Source of the DNA: Rhodospirillales bacterium
GTDB lineage: Bacteria; Pseudomonadota; Alphaproteobacteria; Micavibrionales; Micavibrionaceae
Direction of reading: 5' to 3'
DNA: 64,000 nt
NCBI GenBank assembly: GCA_020638295.1
Contig: JACKIU010000002.1
Location: 124,001-188,000, forward strand
Shown here: piece after piece, positions 54,059 to 61,754 of the stretch
Position numbering within the stretch: the stretch's first letter is position 1
How the letters are laid out: the number at the start of each line of letters is the position of its first letter
Notes under the pieces: model-generated
Told to the model about the DNA's origin: nothing
Databases searched by the model: none
The model's input: the letters and a program-made list of their open reading frames with translations, nothing else
Translations under genes and position numbers: made by a program

Positions 54059-54328
54059 ATGGAAACACCATCGGTAAAAACCAGACGCAAAGCCGTCAAT
54101 CTGACCATCAATGCAGCCATATTGGAAGAAGCCAAAGCGCTGGGCCTCAACGCCTCACAGGCCGCGGAAAAGGGCCTCATCTCCGAAATAAAAAAAGCAA
54201 AAGAAAAACAATGGCTTAAAGAAAACAAAAAAGCCATTGAGGCCTATAATCAGGAAATACGGGAACGCGGATTATTTTTCACGCCTTCATGGTTAAACGA
54301 TATAGATCAGGAAAATTTCGACGAATAA
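54059..54328 (+). CDS. ccdA: CcdA-type antitoxin
   Basis: The 89-residue protein has a ribbon-helix-helix DNA-binding start (RRKAVNLTINAAILEEAKALGLNASQAAEKGL) and a C-terminal toxin-binding helix (KEKQWLKENKKAIEAYNQEIRERGL), the plan of CcdA. It should repress its own promoter and neutralise CcdB. The C-terminal FFTPSWLNDIDQENFDE is longer than in typical members. Its stop overlaps the ccdB start by one base. Confidence 0.9.
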   Translation: METPSVKTRRKAVNLTINAAILEEAKALGLNASQAAEKGLISEIKKAKEKQWLKENKKAIEAYNQEIRERGLFFTPSWLNDIDQENFDE

Positions 54329-54633
54329 TGGCCCGCTTTGACGTCTATAAAATCAACGATTCACGACCGCTGGTTCTCGATGTGCAGGCCGATACGCTCA
54401 ACAATCTGGAAACCAGAGTGATTGTCCCGCTCCTACCCCTCAATCAAACAGCCAAAAACAAGCTGGACAGATTGCACCCCGTTATAAAAATAAACGACCG
54501 GGACTATGTCCTCAGGACAGCGGAAATCAGCGCTATCCCCGCCGGTTTTCTCCATGAACAGATTGATAATCTCGAAGAAAACCACAGGGACGACATCACA
54601 AACGCACTCGACTTTCTCTTTCAGGGGTTTTGA
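54328..54633 (+). CDS. ccdB: CcdB-type toxin
   Basis: The 101-residue product has the length and pattern of CcdB: MARFDVYKINDSRPLVLDVQADTLNN, TRVIVPLLPLNQ, LHPVIKINDRDYVLRTAEISAIP and DALDFLFQGF. CcdB of plasmid F poisons gyrase using a C-terminal WGI; here the end reads QGF, as chromosomal CcdB proteins often lack that Trp, so activity and target are uncertain. With ccdA it lies between two copies of the motB end. The frame from 54289 is a longer read inside ccdA. Confidence 0.9.
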   Translation: MARFDVYKINDSRPLVLDVQADTLNNLETRVIVPLLPLNQTAKNKLDRLHPVIKINDRDYVLRTAEISAIPAGFLHEQIDNLEENHRDDITNALDFLFQGF

Positions 54634-54638
54634 GCAGG

Positions 54639-54695
54639 CCCTTCCCCAAAATGGGCACCTTCAAAAAAACCCCCGGCGCGGTGGAGTTTCCTTAG
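54639..54695 (+). pseudogene. Second, diverged copy of the motB 3' end
   Basis: These 57 bases read PFPKMGTFKKTPGAVEFP and TAG. The motB end (53951-54007) reads PMPKIGTFKKSSGAVEFP and TAA. By direct count 49 of 57 bases agree and most changes are conservative or silent. It has no start of its own and is separated from motB by ccdAB. Confidence 0.88.
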
Positions 54696-54705
54696 AAAAA
54701 AGGAT

Positions 54706-55089
54706 ATGTTTTTCTGCATGGTACAAGAAAAAATAAACAGAATGTACGAAGAAATAAAAGTATACCAAGGCGACTTTGGTGATCCTATCGCCCCTTTTGT
54801 AACTTTTAATCCAATTGAAATAATCGAATCAGATCAACCTGAAAACATAAAGATAGGCGCTGTAATAGGGTTGTTAGTTAACTTTACTAATGAAATTGAC
54901 AACAGCACATTCAAAGACGCTTTAAAAAACGAAAACGCAAAAAATATTCAAAAATTACTAGACAACGAAGCTTTTGCAAACTTTCCAAGTATCCAAGATT
55001 GCCTCGTGAGTTCTCAGGTTTCTGAGGACACATTTTATAAAAATCTTCAAACACTTTACAAAAACTACGTTTGTTCAGAACAAACCTAA
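54706..55089 (+). CDS. AT-rich orphan gene of unknown function
   Basis: The 127-residue acidic product contains MYEEIKVYQGDFGDPIAPFVTFNPIEIIES and ends VCSEQT. I recognise no family. The gene is much richer in A+T than its neighbours. It follows the motB tail copy by ten bases, as ccdAB follows the true motB end. AGGA at 54701-54704 is too near for the ATG at 54706; starts at 54718 or 54742 are also possible. It converges on parC. Confidence 0.6.
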   Translation: MFFCMVQEKINRMYEEIKVYQGDFGDPIAPFVTFNPIEIIESDQPENIKIGAVIGLLVNFTNEIDNSTFKDALKNENAKNIQKLLDNEAFANFPSIQDCLVSSQVSEDTFYKNLQTLYKNYVCSEQT

Positions 55090-55094
55090 GTTTT

Positions 55095-57338
55095 TTAATC
55101 AAATCTGTTGCTCTTCGGAAAACCATTCGGCGGCAGACGGCCCGCACTGGCGCGTTTGCCCACCCATGGGTTGATGTCCTCAACATAGGTCATGCCTGAG
55201 CCATATTTAAACTCAAGGCCATCATCCCATTTAAAGGTCTTGGCATCACTAATCCCGCCATCTTTATATTTCTGCAAGATCACGCCTTTACCACGCCCCA
55301 TCTCGGGAATTTCATCGAGAGCAAACACCAGCATTTTGCGGTTCTTACCCATCACCGCGATATGATCGTGCCCCTCGCCCACAGGCTTGCACAGCACCGC
55401 CTCAACCTTGCCAGACACATTCAGCACCTGTTTCCCGTTCTTGGTCTGAGCCAGCACATCATCGCTCTTCACGATAAAACCATGTCCACTGGTCGCCGCC
55501 ACCAAAATCTTCTGCCCCGGCGCATGCAGCATCATTTCCGCAATATCGCTGTCATTGGGCAAATCGACCATAATCCGCAAAGGCTCGCCAAACCCGCGCC
55601 CCGGCGGTAGCTTGTCGCAGCCAATCGTGTAAAACCGCCCATTCGTCCCAAACACCAGCAACTTATCCGTCGTTTGCCCTTCCAGCACAAACGCCTCACG
55701 GTCACCGTCTTTATACTTAATGTCTTTCGGGTTATGGCCATGCCCCTTCATCGCCTTAATCCAGCCCTGACGCGAACAAATCACGCTCACCGGCTCTTTC
55801 TCAATCATCGCTTCATCCAAATCAACCGCAACAGGAGCCGGCGGCACACCAATCACCGTGCGCCGCGCGCCCAGCTCCGTATCCTTGCCAAACTGTTTTC
55901 CAATCGCTGCAATCTGCTTTTTGACCCGCGTCCACTGGCGCGCATCTGAACCGATCAATTTTTCCAGCTCATCGCGCTCAGCCGCCAGTTTCTCGTGCTC
56001 AGCCTTGATTTCCATCTCTTCAAGCTTGTGCAACCGGCGCAAACGCAGGTTCAAAATGGCTTCAACCTGCACCTCGCTGAGCTTAAAACGCGCCATCAAT
56101 TCGGTCTTCGGATCATCCTCAAACCGGATAATCCGGATCACTTCATCGATATTGAGATAAACGATCAGATAGCCTTCCAACACCTCCAGCCTGTGCAAAA
56201 CCTTCTCCAGCCTGTACTGCGACCGGCGCACCAAAACATCTTTCAGATGCGTCATCCACAGCTGCAAAACCTCTTTCAGGTTCATCACGCGCGGCACCAG
56301 CCCGCCTTCCAGCACATTCATATTCAGACTAAACCGGCTCTCCAGATCAGAATTACGGTACAAAGCCTCCATCAGCAACTCGGCCTCGACATTCTGGCTT
56401 TTCGGCACCAGCACAATGCGAATATCTTCCGCCGACTCATCGCGAATATCATCCAGCATCGGCAGTTTGCGCGTTGTAATCAACTCGGCAATCTTCTCGA
56501 TCAGCTTGGATTTTTGCACCTGATAAGGAATTTCACTCACGATAATCTGGTACTTCCCACGCCCCAGCTCTTCCTTCTTCCATTTCGCCCGTACGCGGAA
56601 CGCTCCGCGCCCGGTTTCATACGCCGCAATCACATCCTTCTGATCCTCAACCAACGTCCCGCCAGTCGGGAAATCCGGACCACCAATGATCTTCACAAGA
56701 TCGGCAGTCGGGATCTGCTGATCCTCGAGAATCGCCAGACACGCATCACACAGCTCCGCCACATTATGCGGCGGAATGGAGGTCGCCATTCCCACGGCAA
56801 TCCCGCTCGAACCATTGGCCAACAAATTCGGAAAACCACCGGGCAGCACCGCCGGCTCATTCTCCGACCCGTCATAAGTAGGACGAAAATCGACCGCGTT
56901 CTCTTCAATGCCTTCGAGCAACAACAAGGCCACATCGGTCAGGCGCGCTTCCGTATACCGCATCGCCGCCGCATTATCACCGTCGATATTCCCGAAATTC
57001 CCCTGCCCGTCGACCAGCGGATAACGCTGCGCAAAATCCTGCGCCAAACGCACCATCGCGTCATAAACGGCCGTATCGCCATGCGGGTGAAACTTACCGA
57101 TCACATCCCCAACCACACGCGCAGACTTTTTCGGCGCCCCCGTCGGGTTCAGCTTGAGCTGGTACATCGCATACATCAAACGCCGATGCACCGGCTTCAT
57201 CCCGTCGCGCACATCGGGCAGCGACCGGCTCATAATCGTCGACAGCGCATAAGACAAGTAACGATCGGACAAAATCTCCCCGAACGGCTGGTCAACAATA
57301 TCGTGGTCTATCGGTGCATTATCCTGTGCCATACGCAT
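55095..57338 (-). CDS. parC: DNA topoisomerase IV subunit A
   Basis: ParC cuts and rejoins DNA in topoisomerase IV. The 747-residue protein has the catalytic Tyr128 in AAMRYTEARLTD, the region GKFHPHGDTAVYDAMVRLAQ, where Thr and Asp stand at positions linked to quinolone response (Ser80 and Glu84 of E. coli ParC), and beta-pinwheel blades at the C-terminus. The start overlaps recO by 20 bases; an alternative start at MAQDNAPI is two codons later. Partner of parE at 5234. Confidence 0.95.
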   Translation of the reverse strand: MRMAQDNAPIDHDIVDQPFGEILSDRYLSYALSTIMSRSLPDVRDGMKPVHRRLMYAMYQLKLNPTGAPKKSARVVGDVIGKFHPHGDTAVYDAMVRLAQDFAQRYPLVDGQGNFGNIDGDNAAAMRYTEARLTDVALLLLEGIEENAVDFRPTYDGSENEPAVLPGGFPNLLANGSSGIAVGMATSIPPHNVAELCDACLAILEDQQIPTADLVKIIGGPDFPTGGTLVEDQKDVIAAYETGRGAFRVRAKWKKEELGRGKYQIIVSEIPYQVQKSKLIEKIAELITTRKLPMLDDIRDESAEDIRIVLVPKSQNVEAELLMEALYRNSDLESRFSLNMNVLEGGLVPRVMNLKEVLQLWMTHLKDVLVRRSQYRLEKVLHRLEVLEGYLIVYLNIDEVIRIIRFEDDPKTELMARFKLSEVQVEAILNLRLRRLHKLEEMEIKAEHEKLAAERDELEKLIGSDARQWTRVKKQIAAIGKQFGKDTELGARRTVIGVPPAPVAVDLDEAMIEKEPVSVICSRQGWIKAMKGHGHNPKDIKYKDGDREAFVLEGQTTDKLLVFGTNGRFYTIGCDKLPPGRGFGEPLRIMVDLPNDSDIAEMMLHAPGQKILVAATSGHGFIVKSDDVLAQTKNGKQVLNVSGKVEAVLCKPVGEGHDHIAVMGKNRKMLVFALDEIPEMGRGKGVILQKYKDGGISDAKTFKWDDGLEFKYGSGMTYVEDINPWVGKRASAGRLPPNGFPKSNRFD

Positions 57339-58083
57339 TCTCTTCTATTGCTTGTGCATCAATGGTTTTGGCAAATCGCTGCTCAAAAATCAAGCGTGCA
57401 TCGGATACGCCGCGTGAATGATGTGTAAAAACCCAGTGCTCAAGGAAATATCCGGTCATCCGCAAGCCCTCATAAATAGCTCCGTCATCGACCTCCCCAC
57501 CATGAGGACGTAAAAACCCCGGCAACGCCAAAAGCTTCTCCTTATAAGGCGCGCCCGCCGACGCGCTCACCGCCCTGCCGGTCTTCGGCGAAACATAAAT
57601 CAAATTCTCATCGCCATTCCCACTGGCGCAGTGCGTTAAATCCAGCGAAAACCCAAGCTCCTTAAGCAGCGCAATCTCCCACATCACATACGCCGCACCC
57701 CAGACATCGCTTTCCAGCGTCTCAAACAGCACCGCCAGCCCGTGAAACAGCCCCGCATGCGCTTCGCGCTCCGGCAAGGCGGCATCACACAGCGCGCACG
57801 CCGACTGAATGGCTGCCAGCTTCAACGGCTCCTGAAGCAAATACGCCGAAACATTCTTCGACAGCTCCAGCGTAAACGCCCCTAGCCCGTCATGCGTCCG
57901 GCTTTGCCACGTAACATCCACCAGATTGCCAACTTCAAGAGACCCTCGCAGCTTTGATCCCTGCGCCCCGCGCACATACCCGGCCGCGCGCCCGTGCCCC
58001 TCGGTCAACAGCGACACAATCGCCCCATGTTCGCCATGCGCCCGGGCTCTCAGTACAAAGCCTTGATCTTGAAAGCGTTCCAT
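57319..58083 (-). CDS. recO: DNA repair protein RecO
   Basis: RecO loads RecA onto single-stranded DNA with RecR. The 254-residue protein has an OB-fold start (DQGFVLRARAHGEHGAIVSLLTEGHGRAAGYVRGAQGSKLRG) and a helical C-terminal half with LLKELGFSLDLTHCA and VSPKTGRAVS. The zinc ribbon is reduced. It overlaps parC, so the two are co-expressed. Confidence 0.93.
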   Translation of the reverse strand: MERFQDQGFVLRARAHGEHGAIVSLLTEGHGRAAGYVRGAQGSKLRGSLEVGNLVDVTWQSRTHDGLGAFTLELSKNVSAYLLQEPLKLAAIQSACALCDAALPEREAHAGLFHGLAVLFETLESDVWGAAYVMWEIALLKELGFSLDLTHCASGNGDENLIYVSPKTGRAVSASAGAPYKEKLLALPGFLRPHGGEVDDGAIYEGLRMTGYFLEHWVFTHHSRGVSDARLIFEQRFAKTIDAQAIEENAYGTG

Positions 58084-58103
58084 GACTATAAATTAACTCA
58101 CAT

Positions 58104-58130
58104 TGGCATCCCCGCGAAAGCGGGGATCTT
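58104..58130 (+). repeat. Partial palindromic repeat between recO and nadX
   Basis: ATCCCCGC-GAAA-GCGGGGAT (58108-58127) is a perfect eight-pair hairpin flanked by TGGC and CTTTTG. It matches the left part of the family 3 repeats. It lies between divergent genes and covers their promoter space. Confidence 0.6.
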
Positions 58131-58155
58131 TTGAAAACAAGAAAGATCCACGCTT

Positions 58156-58947
58156 ATGACGACCCAAACCGTTGGCATAGCAGGCCTTGGCGCCATCGGC
58201 AGCGCTGTCGGCCGCGCACTTGTGAAAGGCATCGACGGCCTTGAATGGACAGCGGCGAGCAACCTTGAACCAGTGCCCGAATTCAGCATCCCGCTCGTCA
58301 GCTTCGAAGACCTCGCCAAACGCTGCGACATCATCATCGAAGCCTTACCGCCGGGCGTCGTGCCCGAACTGACCAAACATGTCTTTGCGGAGCAAAAGAC
58401 CCTTATTCTGATCTCATCTTGCGCTTTGCTGATGTTTCCAGAAATTTTAGATACCCACAAATCTACCCACAGTCGCATCCTCGTGCCATCGGGCGCGCTC
58501 GCTGGCATCGATGGCATTAAGGGTTTGAAAGAACTCGGTATCGAAAAAAGCATTATCGCATCAACCAAGAAGCCATCGGGTTTTTCCGGCGCCCCCTATG
58601 TGGATAAAATGGGGATAAATCTGGAGCAGATTCAAAGCAGCGGGGTCAAAACCAAAATCTTCGAAGGCAACGCCCTTGAGGCCGCCAAAGGCTTCCCCGC
58701 CAACGTCAATGTTGCCGCAACTTTATCTCTCGCCGGCATCGGCCCGGAAAAAACGCAGGTCGAAATCTGGGCCGACCCCGATGCCAAAGGCAACAGCCAC
58801 GAAATCAATGTTTATGGTGAATTCAGCCACCTCAACGCCCGCATCACCAATAGGCCCGACCCGGCCAACCCGAAAAGCTCAATGCTCGCCGCGCAAAGCA
58901 TCGTCACGGTTTTGAAGGATATGAACAAAGCAATCGTCGTCTTATAA
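58156..58947 (+). CDS. nadX: L-aspartate dehydrogenase
   Basis: NadX oxidises aspartate to iminoaspartate for NAD synthesis, replacing NadB. The 263-residue protein has the NAD site GIAGLGAIGSAVGRAL, VPSGALAGIDGIKGL, and the C-terminal domain with PANVNVAATLSLAGIGPEKTQVEIWADP and SHEINVYGEFS, characteristic of aspartate dehydrogenase. Its stop overlaps the next start by one base. Confidence 0.88.
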   Translation: MTTQTVGIAGLGAIGSAVGRALVKGIDGLEWTAASNLEPVPEFSIPLVSFEDLAKRCDIIIEALPPGVVPELTKHVFAEQKTLILISSCALLMFPEILDTHKSTHSRILVPSGALAGIDGIKGLKELGIEKSIIASTKKPSGFSGAPYVDKMGINLEQIQSSGVKTKIFEGNALEAAKGFPANVNVAATLSLAGIGPEKTQVEIWADPDAKGNSHEINVYGEFSHLNARITNRPDPANPKSSMLAAQSIVTVLKDMNKAIVVL

Positions 58948-59576
58948 TGTCCGGGATCCTCCCCGCAAAACACTTTTATATGATCCGCCACGGCGAAACG
59001 CAGGCCAACGCCGCACGCATCATGGCCGGACATCTCGACACACCGCTGACGCAAAACGGCCGGGATCAGGCCTTTGAGGCCCAAAAAGTCGTCGCCGCCC
59101 TGCAAAACAAACCGGTCGCAGTTTTTCACTCCCACCTCAGCCGCGCCCGCGATACCGCGCGCATCATCAACAAAGCGTTAAACGCCCCCATGCATGAAGA
59201 TCCTGATCTGGCTGAAATTCATGCCGGCGAACTTGAAGGCGCACCCTATGAAAACTGCAATCCGCTGTTTAACAGCTGGCCAAAAGTGAAAGACGGAGAA
59301 GACCCAAACGACTTCTTCGAACGGGTCAAACGGGGAAAAACAAGGGCTCTCAATCGATTCAATGACCCGATTTTGATCGTCTGTCATGGCGGAGTCATGC
59401 GCGCTTTTGGTGAAATCCATGGCGTACCCACCCCGGGAAAATTCGAAAACGCCCATCTTTATGAATTTATACCCAATCTGGAAAATGAAAAATTTCCTTG
59501 GGCGGTTTATGACTATCGCCTCTGCCCGAAATCGAAAAGATTGCTAAAATCAGAAAGCAAAATCTATCAGATTTAA
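58947..59576 (+). CDS. Histidine phosphatase family protein
   Basis: The 209-residue protein has the phosphoacceptor RHGETQANAARIMAGHLDTPLT, SHLSRARDTARI, and the second His in VCHGGVMRAFG. Members dephosphorylate sugars or cofactor intermediates such as alpha-ribazole phosphate; the substrate is not clear. Translation is coupled with nadX. Confidence 0.88.
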   Translation: MSGILPAKHFYMIRHGETQANAARIMAGHLDTPLTQNGRDQAFEAQKVVAALQNKPVAVFHSHLSRARDTARIINKALNAPMHEDPDLAEIHAGELEGAPYENCNPLFNSWPKVKDGEDPNDFFERVKRGKTRALNRFNDPILIVCHGGVMRAFGEIHGVPTPGKFENAHLYEFIPNLENEKFPWAVYDYRLCPKSKRLLKSESKIYQI

Positions 59577-60442
59577 TTTTCTTCACATTCAGCATTCTGA
59601 ATTGCTACAAAAACTTTAAACGCCTGTACGTGTACCGCCACATCATGCACTCGAAAAATTTGCACGCCTTGCGAGTATCCATAAAGCGCCGAAGCCAGTG
59701 AACCCGGAATCCGGTCATCCGGCGGTTCATTATCCGAAAGTTTCCCGATAAAGCTCTTGCGGCTCGTCCCGAGCAGAATAGGCACCCCCAAACCATGAAA
59801 GTCCTTTATATTTCTAAGCAGTAACAGATTATGCTCTAACGTCTTACCAAAACCGATACCCGGGTCACAAACCAGCAAACTTTCATCGATACGGTGCGTT
59901 TCACATACTTCAATACGCTGCTGTAAATACTGAAAAACCTCTTCCACTACATTGTTATAACGTGGTTTTTCCTGCATCGTTTGCGGATTTCCCTGCATAT
60001 GCATCAAAAACACCGGCACCTTCGCCTCCGCCGCTACAGATACACTCTGAGGATCATGACTTAATGCACTAATATCATTGATTATATTAGCCCCAGCCTT
60101 CAAGGCTGCTGCCATCGTTTTCGCATTGCGGCTATCGATACTGATCCACGGTGCCTTCCCGGCCAGCCCCTCAATCACCGGCACAACGCGCACAATTTCT
60201 TCTTCCACATCAACAACTTGTGCGCCGGGGCGCGTTGACTCTCCACCAACATCCAAAATCGTTGCCCCCTCAGATAAAAGCTGCAAACCATGCGCTATCG
60301 CCTTGTCAGGATTGATAAATTTCCCGCCATCACTAAAACTGTCGGGGGTCACATTGACCACGCCCATCACATGGGGACCGCCGTAAAAAGGATGCGATTT
60401 TGCGACTTTCGTCTCGGTGCGTTTTAGGGTCATTTTACTCAC
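59573..60442 (-). CDS. folP: Dihydropteroate synthase
   Basis: FolP condenses pterin pyrophosphate with p-aminobenzoate in folate synthesis and is the sulfonamide target. The 289-residue product has VMGVVNVTPDSFSDGGKF, DVGGESTRPGA, SIDSRNAKTMAAALKAGANIINDISAL and LLVCDPGIGFGKT. It starts at a GTG overlapping the folK stop (or the ATG at 60433). It overlaps the histidine phosphatase stop by four bases on the other strand. Confidence 0.94.
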   Translation of the reverse strand: MSKMTLKRTETKVAKSHPFYGGPHVMGVVNVTPDSFSDGGKFINPDKAIAHGLQLLSEGATILDVGGESTRPGAQVVDVEEEIVRVVPVIEGLAGKAPWISIDSRNAKTMAAALKAGANIINDISALSHDPQSVSVAAEAKVPVFLMHMQGNPQTMQEKPRYNNVVEEVFQYLQQRIEVCETHRIDESLLVCDPGIGFGKTLEHNLLLLRNIKDFHGLGVPILLGTSRKSFIGKLSDNEPPDDRIPGSLASALYGYSQGVQIFRVHDVAVHVQAFKVFVAIQNAECEEN

Positions 60443-60939
60443 GCCGCCAGCTTTTCGGACACTTCAATTTCTTGCCCCTCAGGCATCGTGGCAATCAAAT
60501 CTGCCACCGAAAGCCCTAAAACCGGATGTATCCAATCAGGCGCTATTTCCTCTAAAGGCTTGAGAACAAAAGCCCTTTGATCCATACGAGGATGCGGCAC
60601 CTGGCACGTTTCGTCAGTAATAACAAGATCGTCATAGATCAGCACATCCAGATCCAGAAGCCGCGGAGCATTCCGCTCGCCCCGCACCCGGCCAAAATCA
60701 TTCTCAATGCCCTGTAAAACGCCCATCAGGGCCTCTGGCGATAAATCCGTTTTCACCGCAACCACCGCATTGCGATACCACGGCTGATCGGAAACCGGCA
60801 CCGGCGCACTCAGCCAAATACTCGAAGCCTTCACAACCCGCACGCCTTTGCGCTCCAAACCCGCCAAAGCCGCCCGCAACGTCTTTTCAGGCGTACCATA
60901 ACGACTGGGAAGATTAGCGCCAAGCCCAAGCAAAATCAT
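60439..60939 (-). CDS. folK: Hydroxymethyldihydropterin pyrophosphokinase
   Basis: FolK activates the pterin for FolP. From the ATG at 60939 it has 166 residues with ILLGLGANLPSRYGTPEKTL, WYRNAVVAVKT and ERNAPRLLDLDVLIYDDLVI. The frame from 60975 adds an implausible 12 residues. It forms an overlapping pair with folP. Confidence 0.92.
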   Translation of the reverse strand: MILLGLGANLPSRYGTPEKTLRAALAGLERKGVRVVKASSIWLSAPVPVSDQPWYRNAVVAVKTDLSPEALMGVLQGIENDFGRVRGERNAPRLLDLDVLIYDDLVITDETCQVPHPRMDQRAFVLKPLEEIAPDWIHPVLGLSVADLIATMPEGQEIEVSEKLAA

Positions 60940-61008
60940 AAGAAAACACCTTCCTGTAACATCAGAAAGACGCACTCTAGCCTATTCAGAATAAATGATA
61001 AAGTAAGT

Positions 61009-61593
61009 TTACCAGCTACGAACGGTGCCGGTATCGACGTGAATAAAATCACTCTTGGGGTAATAACCAACCCCGCCAGCCCGTAAATCCATCGCAATTT
61101 TACGCAAGTTGCGTGTGCTGTACCCCTTAATATGCAGATCAATCGCCTGACCGTACATATGGAAGGAATTCTTGGCCACGCCCGTACTCACCCGACGTAA
61201 ATTCGCATTCGTCTTCGGACTGCGATAACCGGACAAAATCTCCAAAGGCTCACGTTGAGAAGCCTTACGTTGCACCATGGAAATAATATCAACCACCCGC
61301 GGATCCATCGGAAACACTTCACCCGTGCGAAAATCACGCAAAACATAATTCAAACGCTCGAACGCTTCCGGCAAATACCTATCGTCGACACGATATACAC
61401 CGTTAAAACTCTCGCCCGTATGCGCATGACGAAAACCAACCCGCCATGTATTACGCGCAGACGCCGAAGCATCAGAACCAAACCCCAACGGCACAATACT
61501 GGCCAACGTTCCGGCCAAACCAAGTTTTAAAATTTCACGCCTGTTAATGGCATTCAAATTGGATCCTAGAACGTTTTCAGTGTTTTCAGACAT
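61009..61593 (-). CDS. DUF882 (YcbK-like) exported peptidase-fold protein
   Basis: The 194-residue product carries a Tat signal (NRREILKLGLAGTLASIVPLG), then a M15-like murein peptidase fold: LEILSGYRSPKTNANLRR, SFHMYGQAIDLHIKGY and DFIHVDTGTVRSW supply the zinc ligands His, Asp and His. It probably cleaves or binds peptidoglycan peptides. I use the ATG at 61593 because AGGTGG lies just before it; a TTG start overlapping the upstream stop would give a 249-residue form. It follows the L,D-transpeptidase gene. Confidence 0.87.
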   Translation of the reverse strand: MSENTENVLGSNLNAINRREILKLGLAGTLASIVPLGFGSDASASARNTWRVGFRHAHTGESFNGVYRVDDRYLPEAFERLNYVLRDFRTGEVFPMDPRVVDIISMVQRKASQREPLEILSGYRSPKTNANLRRVSTGVAKNSFHMYGQAIDLHIKGYSTRNLRKIAMDLRAGGVGYYPKSDFIHVDTGTVRSW

Positions 61594-61754
61594 TCGCCAC
61601 CTATAGAAAATTATTTTATTGAGTTTTTTAAAAATCGAAGTTGAAAGAACTAACAGAATTTTCGAACGAGTAAAAGGGCTAAAACCAGTGAAAATCAGCC
61701 CGTTTTCTATAAAACGCTTTCCCCACCAAAAAGGCGCAAAAACCGTTCCTAACC

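Noticed and set aside
55995..57428. Open frame of 477 residues on the plus strand opposite parC
   Set aside because: It is antisense to parC with an Arg-, His- and Gln-rich composition typical of shadow frames in this genome; ParC motifs are unambiguous.
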